From Calliphora vicina (taxonomy: Eukaryota > Arthropoda > Insecta > Diptera > Calliphoridae), in the NCBI RefSeq assembly GCF_958450345.1, contig NC_088783.1:99753302-99817301 (forward strand): 64,000 nucleotides of DNA. The letters run 5' to 3'. The notes beneath the pieces were generated by a model that saw nothing but the letters and a program-made list of their open reading frames with translations, did no database searches and had not been told where the DNA came from. Every line of letters starts with the position of its first letter. Position 1 is the first letter of the stretch. The position numbers were made by a program, and so were the translations under genes. Below are positions 34,491 through 47,499 of this stretch, piece by piece.

Positions 34491-35761
34491 TCTATATATA
34501 TAAAAATGGATGTTTGTATGTGGGTATGTATGTATGTTCCGAATGAACTCAAAAACGGCTGGACCGATTTTAATGAAATTTTCAGCGAATCTTCAGGCGG
34601 GTAACACTGTAAAGTCAAATTTTTGATTTTCGGTCTGTGGGCGGAGGGGCGTGGCAAAATCAAATTTTTACATTATACCGCTAATACCATCTATATATAT
34701 AAAAAACTTCTGGACCGATTTTGATGAAATTTTCAGAATAGTAACACCGTATAGTCAGATTTTTGATATTCGGTCTGGGGGCGGAGAGGTGTGTAAAAAT
34801 CAAATTTTTACATTATACAGCTAATGCCATTATATATAAAAACAGATGTGTGTATATATGTTCCATATGGACTCAAAAACGGCTGGACCGATTTTGATAA
34901 AATTTTAAGGAATCTTCAGAAAAGCATAGCGGGTAACACTGTAAATCATACTTTTATTCCAATAAGTATGATGACTACAGGAATCACAAGGATGTACTGA
35001 TAGGCGCAATGAACAAACATTACTTACATTGCAGCATTTTGAAGTTCCCTAAGGAATCCCCGGGAATGTGGTGTTCGTACGGTAAAGTTATTCTGCCACA
35101 AGTTATGCAGCCGTCTGAGCTGTTTCTAAGTTACATTTCCTATTTTCAAACACTTCCTTCAAAATATCCAAAAGAACAACTCATGCTTTCAAATGACGTC
35201 GGTAATACAGAATTTGATCCCGCTTCCCAAGTACGAAGTTCCTTCAAATTTATTTCACTGGAAATGAAGCTACAGAAGCCGAACGCTATCAACGAACATG
35301 TGTGTGCATTTGCTGCAATACCCTTCTGCCGAAACTTTCTCAAAGCAATTGTCGGACATCGGAAATGGTAAAATTTCAATTGATCCCTCCACAAATTAGA
35401 TTTCATTCCCGGACTTCTGCCAAATGGAAATGAATATTCAAGAAGTTGTCGACAAAGTATTCCCAACCAACTACAACAATTCGGATTGGCTGTGGGAACA
35501 TGCAATTTCGGCACCAACAAATTATGATGCTAACAAGATCAATAAGCAAATACAATTGTAACTGCCTGGTGAAACAATAAAATACAAATAGATTGAAACA
35601 GTAATGAACGAAGAACAAGCCGTCGATTATCCTACTGAATTTTTGAATTCATTGGAACCAGGTTGGATCACCGACACTGTCCGACACTGTATATTAAAAT
35701 CGAGATGCAATACAAAACAGATGTTTTCTAAGGGCCAGCAACGCGGACCGGGTTCAGCTAG
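34491..35761 (+). mobile_element. Helitron, internally deleted copy
   Basis: It begins TCTATATATATAAAAATGGA at 34491 after A and ends CCGGGTTCAGCTAG at 35761 before T. The 5' region has three start-like modules (TATATATATAAAAA near 34491, 34691 and 34829), each followed by a GGCTGGACCGATTT-type block. The same three-module layout is found in the copy at 10314-14369. Confidence 0.85.
34955..35640 (+). pseudogene. Helitron protein remnant
   Basis: Plus-strand pieces read HYLHCSILKFPKESPGM, SYGKVILPQVMQPSELFLSYIS and, in other frames, a block matching FISLEMKLQKPNAI, then IPNQLQQFGLAVGTCNFGTN. They correspond to the N-terminal and C-terminal parts of the Helitron Rep-helicase. The Rep HUH motif and the helicase core are missing. 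It keeps a middle segment (about 35180-35370) that the copy at 10.4-11.1 kb lacks, so the two arose by different deletions. Confidence 0.75.
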
Positions 35762-36013
35762 TTTTTAAATAACAAACAAGTAACAAACAATAGTAGAACA
35801 AGCATTTAAATATTAAATTATTTTTTAATATTTGAGTGTAGGTGTTAAATTGATTATTAAAAGTGATTATTTGCAAAATAATATTAAATTATGTATTTTC
35901 AAATTTATGACCTGAATTTTAGTCACGGATAACCAGCCAGAAGATGGACATTTTTTTATTATTCTGAATCGATTGATCATTAATATCCAGTATTTTAGAG
36001 CTATACAAAAATA

Positions 36014-38340
36014 TCGTCGCCCCGAAGTTATCTTCACGTAAGTCCAAAACATTTTTTTTTGGGAAATTGAATTTAAAGTTTTAACGATTTATATAAAAAA
36101 ATTGAATCGAAAAAAGTGGTTCGATATTTCTCTATTATGTAGAGCTTGAAATTCGACATCGATTAGTGTAAAAATTTCCAAAGTCATGGAGGAAATTTTT
36201 CAAGTTATTGGCATTTTTAGCTCCAACAAAAATTTACAATTTTGTTGTATACGCCACTTTTTACGAAATATTTATTAATTTATGGCACATACGTGAAAAT
36301 GTACTGGTAAAAATTGCACTAATTTTTTTCTCCAAAATTATCTTCACGTATATGAGTTATACTTTCAGTATTCAAAATTAACGTATTTATTTAGTACTAA
36401 AGTGTGTTTTTTTAAGCTGGATAGAACTTGAAATTGTAAAAAATTTACAAAAGAAGTAAATTGTAATCAATCAAAAAACATGATGATTTCGGGAATATGC
36501 CACCATGGCTATTTTTAATTAAGCGCATTATTGGACCACTTTGGAATTGAATTGATGGTATGTCACAAATAACACGAAAAATGTTGCCCTGCAAGGCGTC
36601 AATTGTTGCTGGTTTATCAGCATAAACCAGTGACTTCACGTGGACCTAGAGGTAATAATCGAAAATGTCAAATAGCTCGTCCAATAGACAGGTCCATTTC
36701 AATGAATCGATGGTTGCGCTAGCCATACAGTTGAAACCACATATCACCCGACTATATGTAATCCATATTTTCAAACAAAAAATCATTGATCATGGTTCTG
36801 TAACGATCTCCATTGATCGCAACGCGAGCTCCGGCTTCATTTCTGAAGCAATAGGATCCAATGATGCAACCAGCATGTAAACCGCACCAAACGGTGAATT
36901 TTTCTGCATGTAATGAAGTTTGTAGAGTTTGTTGTGGATTGGTCTTACTCCATATGCGTCAATTTTGTTTATTAACAAACCCATTAAGCCAAAATTGAGC
37001 CTCATCGCTAAATGTAGTTTTGCGATAAAACAGTCGACAATAAGTTGCGTGAATCAATAACTGATTTTCAAAGCACATTTGGATAGTTTGGTAGCTTTGT
37101 TCAAGCATCAATATATTTATAATGATTTGCATTGTATACGTATCCTAAATGTCAAAAAGTGAGAACAGTGGGACAGTTCATTAGACAGTTAATCCTTTCG
37201 TAAGTTCGGGCTTAAAAAACCATCCATTATTATTAAAATTTTGGAAAATGTATTGCAATATTTTATAATATTGAGCATATGATTCTTTGGAGCGACTCCT
37301 GTGTGCCACAAAACAGAAATAAAATAGTATCGTCTACTTTCCTTGAAGTAACTTGAAAACAGTTGTTCAAAAATGTACAGAGCCGCGACTTTCTGAAATT
37401 CAAGAGATTTACACTGTACATAGTGCAATAGACCGATTCCTAAAATTAAAATAAGTCTTTATTATTTTAGATTCGACAACAAAATCAATCCAAAAAGTTA
37501 ATTTTCAAAATTATGGAAATCGGTCGGAAGATTTGATAGTTTAGTCGTTACTAGCAAGCCAATATAATTTTAAAGAAGTTCCATTTCCCAAAATTAAAGT
37601 AATAAAATATAATAAATTCATTTTATTTTCTCTACTCTATAAAACATGTATAAGTGAAGACGATTTTCCATCATCGAGTTTTAAAATACGAGCTAGAAAG
37701 AGAGTTTTGGCATTTAATTCATACACATGAATAAATATTTCTCAATACAAAATGAAAGATATTCAAAGCATATATGTATACCTCGTCACCAGATCCGTGT
37801 TGTCATTTGACAGATATTTTATTCCGTAGTTAACCAGAACATGTCGTCTTTACAATCCATTAAAAATCACAACTATCTCAAAAAATACATGTTTTTATTT
37901 TAAAATCAAAAATTGCATTCTTACTGAGACACCCTATATATAAAAATAATCGTTATAGATTGTATGCTGTAAAATTCACGAATATAAAACGAATTCAATA
38001 TGCCTATTATAATTAAAATAAAATATTTTTTTCTTTTTTAAAAGCTTGTTAAATATTTGTAGCACATACTTGAAGATAACACAAGATTTTTATATTTATA
38101 AAATTTCAACAAATTTTATTGTATATCCACAAAAATGGCACATACGGTATCATAACACATTAAATTTTTAGCAAAAATGGATATACAACAAAATTGCTTC
38201 ACAATATCTCTGAAATTATAAGAGATATAAACCTGTCGATTGAACAGGTCGATAGATCTAAGAATTTTACCCCAGAAAATGGTGTTAACTAATTTTTTTT
38301 GGATTTTGTGATATACGTGAAGATAACTTCGGGACGACGA
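36014..38340 (-). mobile_element. 2.3-kb DNA transposon with structured inverted ends
   Basis: The ends are TCGTCGCCCCGAAGTTATC (continuing TTCACGTA) at 36014 and the matching reverse complement at 38340 with one mismatch in 27 bp; both are flanked by TA. A second copy of the end core (ATTATCTTCACGTATATGAG) lies about 320 bp inside on the left, and TACTTGAAGATAAC about 270 bp inside on the right. Between these, further mirrored blocks occur (TTGTTGTATAC / GTATATCCAC...AACAAAATT). The decayed transposase at 36445-37110 belongs to it. The TA sites and the fold type agree with the IS630/Tc1/mariner group. Confidence 0.75.
36445..37110 (-). pseudogene. Transposase pseudogene of the 2.3-kb transposon
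   Basis: Minus-strand reading: TFSDEAQFWLNGFVNKQN, with the first catalytic D, a stop, then RIWSKTNPQQ, KFTVWCGLHAGCIIGSYCFR, AGARVAINGDRYRTMINDFL and DMWFQ near 36740. The second D block (QDGATCH in relatives) and the WPPRS.DLTPLD block are lost or deleted. The C-terminus KSLVYADKPATIDALQGNIF RVICDIPS is kept at 36530-36640. This is the insect transposase type often found with a DUF4817 helix-turn-helix. Several stops, one frameshift and a deletion of roughly 100 nt make it dead. Confidence 0.8.
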
Positions 38341-38394
38341 TATGTAGAAATGCTGTTTTAGAATTTAACATGGATTGAAAAACAACTGGTTAAG

Positions 38395-38900
38395 TATACG
38401 AACCAAAAAACCGGCAAATTCAAAAAACCGGTTTCCGGTTTAACCGTAAACGTGTGCTTTTCAAAAAACCGGTTTTGATTATTGTCCTTTAAAAAAAACC
38501 GGTTAACCGATTTAATTTAATAAATAAATTTTTATTTAATATGAGTAGGTCTACTTAAATTTATTTTTATTTGTGAACGCTAATTGGAAATGTGTTAAGA
38601 ACTGTGTACTAAATCTTCGGAAATTTAGCATTTTTGAATTCTTAAGGCTTTATATTTATGCAATTATTTTATATCTTTTACGAAATATTGTCACATGCTA
38701 TAATTTTCTATAAAATAAATCAATATTTTTGAAATGGTATTAAAGTTTTTCATAAACATGTTTGAATGAGCTTTAGAAAATATATTTCATTAAATCCGGT
38801 TAACCGTCTTACAAAAATCGGTTTGTCAAAAAAAGGAAATGTTAACAAAGATGAAAAAACCGGTTGACCGGTTTTCGGTTTCGGTTTTGGATAATGCGAA
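38395..38900. repeat. Diverged CCGGTT-rich hAT-like repeat
   Basis: CCGGTT/AACCGG motifs cluster at 38405-38515 and 38795-38885, as in the hAT-like copies at 9385 and 11491. The middle matches 15727-15872 in reverse. No clear ends or target duplication are seen. Confidence 0.6.
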
Positions 38901-39153
38901 ATCTTTTCTGAATAAATATTTCCACACGGGAAATACATACATATCAGTTCCATTCGTGACATTATTGGATTTTGGAGATAGTAATGAATTTATGAACATT
39001 TTGGGTTAATATTCTTCAAGTAGGACACCAATTTTGCAGCTTCTTTTGGCAATCCAGACAACTATAAAACATTCAGACATGACAAGATCGATAGAAATAT
39101 TATATTGTTATTCTGAGTAATTAAACTATAATTAACGTTAATGAATATATATA

Positions 39154-39430
39154 CAGTCAGAGTAAAAATTTAGTATACAGCACGCATTTTCGACTATCTT
39201 TTATTATTTTAAAAATTAAAATTGATTTCGTGGAAAATTTGTGAGAAAAAGAGAAAAGTACCTAAAAACAACAGTCAAAATATAGTATACAGTTGATGGC
39301 TAGCGCTCTATTTTATATCACCAAAAGCCGAAAATAAAAAGTTTATATTTTGTTGGTCCCCAATTCAGCTTAATTACGGCCTCTAGTTGCCTTTTCATAG
39401 AGTTTCCAAGATATTCAGTTATATCTTTAG
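39154..39430 (-). mobile_element. Truncated Tc1-like transposon end
   Basis: It starts CAGTCAGAGTAAAAATTTAG after TA at 39152-39153. A second copy (ACAGTCAAAATATAGTATAC) lies 119 bp inside, giving an IR/DR end. The minus strand beyond it reads LGNSMKRQLEAVIKLNWGPT K, the usual Tc1 transposase C-terminus. The other end and the catalytic part are absent. Confidence 0.75.
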
Positions 39431-40189
39431 TAATTATAATTACGCATTTAATATCATTCTAAACGACATGTGTGATAGACCAGATATAAATTAATTGAAC
39501 CGATTGCACCGTGCAATCTCAAAAGTTATGTTTCGAACACTTTTAAAACTACTTGTTCCAGTGTATCTCCAACTATACTTATACATACATACCTACATGT
39601 GAATATTAGTCTACAAACTTATAAAAATTAGTATTATTGCAGTCTATAATTTAGTTTTTAGGCGTTTCACAAACATTAGTGAAAATGCATACAAACTTCT
39701 CCACAGATACATACTCATATACACACAAACATATTTATATGAATGAATGAATGTTGAGTTTGTATGTATTAATTAACACTGTAGATTGTTGGTATCTTTT
39801 AAATTTACATAAATAGACTTTAATTGTTTGCAATTATTTCTAATTGTGTCTACCTAAACGGCAGTTGGTGTTTGTTTTGCTAACTCTCGACTACTCCAAA
39901 CACTTCGCTTGTGTATGAGCTCCTCATTATAGTCTGTGTCTTAAAAGTGAAGTGAACACCACAGAGTGGAATATTAGGTTTAATGTATTATGTACATACA
40001 TACATATGTTAGTATGTATAAATATAATTATGTATGTACTTATGTATATTAAATACTTAGACCCATACAGTGGGGCCAATCGAAAAATAATTAGTAATTA
40101 ATATACAATTGAATTTCTAAGATACTATTTTTAATCGTCCTCTTGCATTGAATCTTCCGATAAACTCCTACGTACATATAAGAAGCATA
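39431..40189. other. No gene seen
   Basis: AT-rich with ATACATAC/ATGTATGT runs. No domain is recognised. Confidence 0.45.
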
Positions 40190-41985
40190 TAGGCATTCCC
40201 AAGCTGACATGACCAGGATATTCCAGTGTCCCAATTGAAGTTGCAGAAGCCATCAACAAGTCAAGCCTTCTAAGCCTGAAGGACGCTACAAATATTTTAC
40301 TTCTATCTCTCTAAAATCCCTGCGCCCCTGAAGGTATTCATATATGCGGACTAAGACACCATCATAACGATGAAAAATATCGTTGATGAGCTTTGTGGTC
40401 TGGTGAAAAGTTATCTCATTGAAATCCACAATTTCTTTACTGCATTTACCAGCAACGAAGACATCGAAAACAATCTCCACTACCTGGACGAGAAAAATAA
40501 AAAAATCCAAAAACTTTGAAGTTCGCAACAACTATGCACAAATTGTGAAATAGGAATGGCGCTGGCCTGTAGCATTTGGGGTATGGACAAAGAAACCTTA
40601 TGTGATAGATCCATTTGATCGCAGTTCGTACTTGACAGCTTTAAACGACATTAAATATGATACCGTATGAATCCTTCACCATGGAAAACGGTCTAGGTGT
40701 CAAGTCTGCCAAAACCGAACTGGTTCTTTTTACCAGAATATAAGAAAATCCAGAATTCAGATCTCAACGACTGGATGAAATATTTACGCCAAATTTCTTG
40801 GCGTAATTTTGGACTATATATATTGTACACGGCTCTTGTTTGGCGGAGAGAGCTGGCCATTAAGACTCACCTTTCTATCCTAAATAAGGTACAAAGACTA
40901 GCATGTCTTGCAATTACTGGCTCTATGAATTCCACCCCTCAGACCAGTCTGGAGACGATGCTAAATATAACACTCCTTGATATATGTATATATCAAATGC
41001 ATTTCTACTAAGTCTGCTCTACTACAAAAATAGTCGGGCGGACTGAAACATGATCCTACATATCCTACAAAAGATAGGCTGGCCAATCATCGGCCAAGAA
41101 ACGGACTACATAGTACCTACACCGAATTTTGATAGAACATGTAGGACGACGTGATCTCAATCTACACTAATGGTTCAAAGACAGAAAAAGGTACGGGCTC
41201 GGGAATTTTCTTTGATGCCGCGAAAGAATCCGGCAACTGAATCTCGAAAATTCGACTATACATATCTACTTGGACAGTCTTGAATCAGTCAAGGCTCTTA
41301 ACTCCAACGTTATTAGGTCGAAATATCTTCTCAGTTATATCCAATTACTGGCACAACTGACACAACATCACGTCGAATTGATAAGGCTTCCAGGAGATGA
41401 GGGCAACTGGGGAAATGAAGTATCTGATGAATGCGCAACCAACGCAAAGGGATATTCACACTCCCTTAGTGACCGTATCGAATTTGATAGATGAATGGGC
41501 TTTGAGAGAGACGGAACTCAGGTGGTCAAATATCATCACTTGTAGAACATCCAGAATGCTCTGGACCACTCTGACAAAGGATAGGACCAGGACACTTTTG
41601 TCTCGATTAGGCTTCTTACGTGTTTAATTACTGGGCACCGTATGATTGGACACATATCGGAACGCTTGGGTTACCCTCGTTATAGCTATTGTAGAAGATG
41701 TTTAGATTAAGAGGAGGAAGAATCAGTACAACACCTTCTATGTAGACTACTACATCTTGTTAGAGCTCTTTTCCATGATCTCAGATGTCTCAATAGTAAA
41801 TATGATCAGTTTAATTAGAAGTATCGGCTGGTTCTCACGGTGACCACAGGAATCACATAGCACATAAACTATTCTCCTTTCATGTATGAATTCTCAGGAT
41901 AAGGGGAATAGTATTTCTAATGGTACCACAATGGGCCACAAGGCCTCCCAGTGAACTCACTAATTTCCGAGCCTATAACCTAACC
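40190..41985 (+). pseudogene. Degraded non-LTR retrotransposon (reverse transcriptase C-terminal part, RNase H, tail)
   Basis: Blocks in the plus strand, in several frames: LNKVQRLACLAITGSMNSTP QTSLETMLNI at 40890-40970, the thumb region shared by I/R1/Loa-type elements; IYTNGSKTEKGTGSGIFF near 41160, the first RNase H motif with D changed to N; LDSLESVKALNSNVIRSKYL at 41270, the next RNase H block; VELIRLPGDEGNWGNEVSDE near 41375, matching the V.L.WVPGH.G..GNE.AD motif; then the tail near 41500-41750, where the zinc-knuckle region is too worn to confirm. The order is correct for one element in the I/R1/Loa superclade. Many frameshifts show an old dead copy. The upstream palm domain is barely readable. 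Confidence 0.8.
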
Positions 41986-44715
41986 TATCCATTATAAAAA
42001 TCATAAAAGAAAAGTAAGTTCGCTGCTGGAAATTTGTGCCAGTAGATTGAAAGATCTAAAGCGGTGAACAAGGTGCATGCGCGGGACTTGGGATTCAATA
42101 TCATAAAGCTGTAAAAAAAACCCGAGAAAATCGACAATTCGGACATTTTCTTGGATAAATCAAAAATTGAACTTTTTATTTTCTTAAAAAATACAACATA
42201 ATTATAATTATTCTGTGAAAATTTGAAATCGTGATTTCAATGGTTCAGAAGTTGTAGTAGTTTTTCTATAACAAAATACACAATTTTGTATGAAATGTAG
42301 GGCATGTTAGGTATTTTCGTAAATTTACATTGTAGTCTATTCAAATGCAGAATTAAATAAAAATTAGCATATATCTTCGTCTTACTATTCCAAATGTTAT
42401 GATAAAAGCTAAGATAAATAAACTTTACGTTACGCGAAATATTGATATTTTTTTTTTGATAAATCTTGCTTAATTTGCCATATTTTTGGTCGCAACATTT
42501 TGTAAAAAAGCTAAAAATATCTTATATAAAAACTTTCATCAATAAAATATCAAAAGAATGAATGTATGTAATTGTTGTAAGTCTCTTATGCATTAAATAA
42601 GTTAATTTGCGAATTTTAGTTACGGCCTTTCATGCGAACCATTCAATTTTGAAAAGTCCCTTAAAATTAAACAAAAAAAAATAAGTGTTAAAGTTTGAAA
42701 TTTGAAAGCAATTAGGTTCTGATTAGCTCGTTATAGATGGGAAACAATACCAGTTATTTAAGATTGATAGTAAAGGGTTTCCCACGTTTTAAAAATCAGA
42801 CAAGTCATCATTGAACAGTGACAATTTAACGCCTTGAACAAAAATGCATCAATCATTTACGACAACAGTTCACTAAAGTCAAGGTGCTACATACAATCAG
42901 ATTTAATGAACAAAAAAAATGACAGGGGTAAGTTTTTTTTTTAAAAAATCTAAACGTGTGTCATTTCTACGCTAATTTGTACAAGAAAAATAGTGATTTT
43001 ATAAAAAATGTACGTTAATTAGACCCTAATATATAACAGTTTTACATTTTTTTGGTCATAAATTGTAAATAATAAAAAAAAAACTGGAAAACAAATAGAA
43101 AATGTATTCAAATCAACTGACAAAGTTCTAATTAACCCATGGTAAATATTTAGCAAATAAAAAAATCACCAACAAAATGCCAGAATTGGCCCACAATAAT
43201 GACTCCTAAAAAAATAAAAAGGTAATGAATCTCTAAAAAGTAAAAAAAATATGGGTACACAAAGTGTGTGTAATTTTTTTTATTTAAATTTTTTCACTTA
43301 TTTTGTGATTCTTTTTTTCCAATTTACTTGTTTTTTATACATATCAAGCCTTCAAATTAAAATTAAAACAGGCCTTTTCTATTTAGTTTCCACATTTTAA
43401 TGCCTTTTTTTGTTGTAAATTTAAGGAATGAATGGAATGTCCCTTTGGGAAAGATTCTAGTTAATTTGAGGGTTGTTTTATTTTATCACCTAAACTCTGT
43501 TCTTATGTGTGTGTGTCCTTGCCTCGTCTCACCTCAACACCACTTTCCTTTGCTCACCCTGCAACACCTCAGCGTAGTTCAGAATACAAACAAAAAATTC
43601 TTAATTTTGAAAATGAATTTTTAACGCTTTGCTGTTTGTTTTTTTTTTGGATTTCAAGGTGTTGGGGTAGTTGTGTATTCCCGTGCTGGTGGTTGGTGAT
43701 TGTGATGATGAAGGGTATGATGGCTATGAGGGGCAACAATAATAAATGGTAATAATGTATTAACGACGTCTACACTGTGTTTTGATTTGGTTACACTTCA
43801 GTTTGTTTGTTTAACGACCTTTGAAATTAAAAAAAAACAACAACATTATGGAGGATTATTTTTTTTATTACATATTTACATAAACAATTTTCGGAAAAAC
43901 AAATTCAGACTATGCTTGTACATGTAATTAGAATGCTCGATTTTAATAATAAAACGGGTATTGACATCTTTTGGAGCCGAGAAGATAAACAACTAAACTA
44001 AATTATATGTGTATCAGAACAATATATATATTGTTACAATGAATACAGTATAGTTGTCGTAATCATGCGGAACCATGTTCCTAAAAGAAACAAAGGGAAT
44101 GAACAATTTCGTTCAATTTTCCCTTTTCCGCTGCTACGGTGTTTATCTCGCTCCACGACAAGTCTCCTACATTTGCCTTGGGAGTTTTAATCTATTAAAT
44201 TATTTGTGGTATTGCCATTTACGTTTTCTTATTTACCTACTTTCATTCAGTATTTGTTCCATATCTGCCATGAAATGTCGCTTTCTAGATACCAAAATAT
44301 TGAAAAGAATCGAAGGTCTTTTCAAAATCAATAACAGTGATCTCATACAATTAAACTGGTGCATATTCCTATTAACGCACTTAATTTTTTTCTGTATTTT
44401 TGTTATATCTTTGTTGTTCTCATCCAAAAGCAAAATTTAACATTTTTAATGAGAGACAACTTAACGGTACTTTTTGAAAGTAAACAAGTTTTTTTTCTTA
44501 TTCTTGTTGTTTGCCTTAATTATTCGATCTTGGTGCTATTTTAAATGGAAGATTCGTATAAACGCAGACGTGAAATTTGTTTTGAAAAAAGTTACCAAAA
44601 ATAAAATATTATCAATTTCAGTTTTTTTTTCAACCAAAGGTACGTTTCTAATAGTAACATCTCAATTTACTGCAATTTTTTCTATTTGAATCAATAAATT
44701 TCAACACTTTTAAAG
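41986..44715. other. No supported gene; low-complexity AT-rich DNA
   Basis: Open frames at 43400-43752 and 44075-44689 have biased, low-complexity translations without recognisable domains. They overlap one another on both strands, which argues against coding. Confidence 0.45.
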
Positions 44716-45720
44716 ATGCCCAAGGGAACTTTTTTGTCCGATCAAGAAAAGATTAAAATTAAATTTTTTCACGACCAAGGATGTTTCAATAGAGAAATTG
44801 GACGTAAAATCGATCGTTCGGAAAGTGTGGTGCGAAATTTCTTGAAGAAAAGTCAAAATTATGGAGTTTGCAAACCTACAAAGGGAAATACAAAAGTAAC
44901 AAGAAGACAACTTTATCTAATAAAACAAGAAGCAACCCGCAACAAATTGAATTCAACACAAATAAAGAATAAATTGAATCTTCCAATGACTTCCAAACAC
45001 GTTGCACACATTTTACGAAACGATGAAAACATAAAATGGAAAAAGCCGAAATGTAAGCCAATGCTAAAAAAGCACCATAAAGAAAATCGTCTAAAATTCG
45101 CAAGAAAATATATGAAATGGACAGATGAGTGGAAAAAATAATTACGAAAAAAAATTTAATTTAGACGGTCCTGACTCATACTCATGCTATTGGCACGATT
45201 TGAGATCAAACGATGTTCGGATGTCAAAACGTAATTTCGGTGGTGGCAGTGTTATGGTTTGGGCAGCGTTTTCTGCAGTTGGCAAGTCGAAAATATGTTT
45301 TGTTCCGACAAAAATGAATAGTGCGATTTATAACGAACTGTTGGAAGATGCACTTCTCTCATTTATGGATGAAAAAATGGATGAAGATTGCATATTCCAA
45401 CAAGATAATGCTGCAATCCATGTTTCTAAGCAATCGAAATCTTGGTTTAATGAACATAGCATTCCTCTGTTGGATTGGCCGGCTTGTAGTCTGAACTTAA
45501 ACCCGATGGAGAACTTGTGGGGATACATGGCCCGTAAAGTTTATGCAAATAATGCCCAGAATGAAAGCATAATGACTGTGACTGAAACTAAGAATTAAAT
45601 AAGTCTGGGAGAAAATTGATTCTAATCTGCTTAAAAAATTAGTGGAATCAATGCCAGACCGTATGTTTGAAACAATCCATAACAAAGGATCATCCACACA
45701 TTATTAATAATGCTGCAGTG
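44716..45720 (+). pseudogene. Tc3-like transposase pseudogene
   Basis: The N-terminal half (44716-45141) reads MPKGTFLSDQEKIKIKFFHD, then REIGRKIDRSESVVRNFLK, a Tc3-type helix-turn-helix; Tc3 transposases also start MPRG.LS..E. The second half, in another frame from about 45130, gives EKKFNLDGPDSYSCYWHDLR, VMVWAAFSAVGKS, IFQQDNAAIHVSK with the second catalytic D and LNLNPMENLWGYMARKVY with the E. Where relatives have FSDEKKFNLDGPD, this copy has NYEKKFNLDGPD, so the first catalytic D is lost at the frameshift. The copy is about 330 residues long in total and inactive. I could not find convincing inverted ends. Confidence 0.85.
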
Positions 45721-46150
45721 GCTCATAAATTAAAGTGCGTTTATAGGATAAATGGCTGTTAATCTCGAAAATTAAGTACAAATGAATTTTTTTTGTAAAC
45801 AACACAGAAAAAACAAAAATTCAAATCCAATCACAAAATTCATAAAGTCAATTGAATATTTTATTGAAATGGGACCTATCACAAAAATCACAAAATCAAA
45901 CAACAAAATTTGTAAATATTTTATTGAAAAAAAAAATTTTTTTTCTTATTAAAATATTTTAACTATCAATGAAACATTTATATGAAATTCCACATAAAAT
46001 CAAACAATATTTTTAATAAAACCATAGAAACAAATAATTGGTTTTGACTAGATATTCAAACAATATATTTTATTAAATCAATTAAAATATTAATAACATT
46101 TAAATTCAAAATCAATAAATATTTTAATTATATATTATAATATAATATTA

Positions 46151-46493
46151 TAAACAATATTTTCTATATAAACTACTGATATACACAATATTTTCTAAAG
46201 AAAATACTGTTTTACACAATAGTTTCTAAAGAAAATACTGTTATACACAATATTTTCTATATAAAATACTGTTATACACAATATTTTCTATAGAAAAACA
46301 CTGTTATACACAATAGTTTATAAAGAAAATACTTTATACACAATATTTTCTAAAGAAAATACTATTATACACAATATTTTCTATATAAACTACTGATATA
46401 CACAATATTTTCTAAAGAAAATACTGTTATATATAATAGTTTCTAAAGAAAATACTGTTATACACAATATTTTCTATAGAAAATACTGTCATA
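46151..46493. repeat. 31-bp tandem repeat, eleven copies, with higher-order order
   Basis: The unit is about ACAATATTTTCTATAGAAAA TACTGTTATAC and contains the dyad TATTTTCTATAGAAAATA. Three variant types occur, and units 1-3 recur in the same order as units 8-10, giving a seven-unit (about 217-bp) higher-order period. The flanks (45730-46150 and 46494-47784) are AT-rich without a gene. Confidence 0.88.
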
Positions 46494-47499
46494 TAAAATA
46501 TGAACTAGTTTCTCCCACTTACGGACTATCCAGCAAACGGGAATCCAAGTTATATGGATATTGTTCACCTGTGGGAAGATAAACCAGTTTTCACATTCAT
46601 CTTAATGAAAATCAATCGTCTTACCAATTATGTCGTATTCTCCCAAATTTCTGTCATAGGAAGCTAACAACGTCTGCAATTATACCGGAATGTTTAACAA
46701 TGATATAATAAAGAATTTTAAGTTCATACATACTTACCAATCTTGAAACGTGAGGAGTTATTGAGCCCTTGAACTCCTAGTCTGTTTCATGACGACCAAA
46801 ACTTAAAAATTGTGTACATATGTAAATATTTTTTTTCAAAATATATGTATAATTTATTTTTATTTTACAGCTGTTTGTCAAAATTCACTATAAATTTGTT
46901 TTTGTTTCAAAGTAAACAAACATTTTTTCAATAATTTAAAAAATTGTTTGAGTTTATAAAAAAATTCAAACAAAATTTTAATAAAGAAAATATTTTGTTA
47001 TGTACAAGTGTTGTCTATTATTTTGAATATTATAAAAATGTATCACAAAATGAAAACGTGCTTGATTTTAAGTACATTATGTTAAAATATTTACAAGACA
47101 AATAGACGTTTCCCATTATTAAAAAAAGTTGTTAGCATTGTTAACCATCAAATTTAAAACCAACTAAAATATTTATGAAACCAAATAAAATAAATAATAA
47201 AATACAAATCTGATTTCAAACATGCATTTGTTTGAAAATATTTTAGTCATAATTTTTTCTGTGAATATTTTAAGTGAAGTCTTAACTAATTTAATAAACA
47301 AATTTGTAGCCCCCTAAATATGTTCATGTTTAATTTTCACAATTTTTTTTTGTGTAGATATAGAGGAGAAAGTTATTCTACCGAATGTTCGACTATTAGG
47401 TTAAAGTTATGATCAAGTTCAGTTGCCCTACAATCCTGTTAGTAAAGCTTTACTTTAGATTTTTTATGAAAAATTCGAATCTTCACTTGAAAATATCTA

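Noticed and set aside
41990..42200. A stretch resembling a Tc1 core (LDKSKIELF after a basic region)
   Set aside because: The match is short, spread over stops and lacks any second motif or inverted ends.
43400..44689. Cluster of overlapping open frames with hydrophobic, membrane-like translations
   Set aside because: Low-complexity T-rich DNA yields such frames; they overlap on both strands and show no domain.
45803..47264. CACAGAAAAAA / TTTTTTCTGTG as possible ends of a 1.5-kb element around the 31-bp array
   Set aside because: Only 11 AT-rich bases pair, with no target duplication and no further symmetry.
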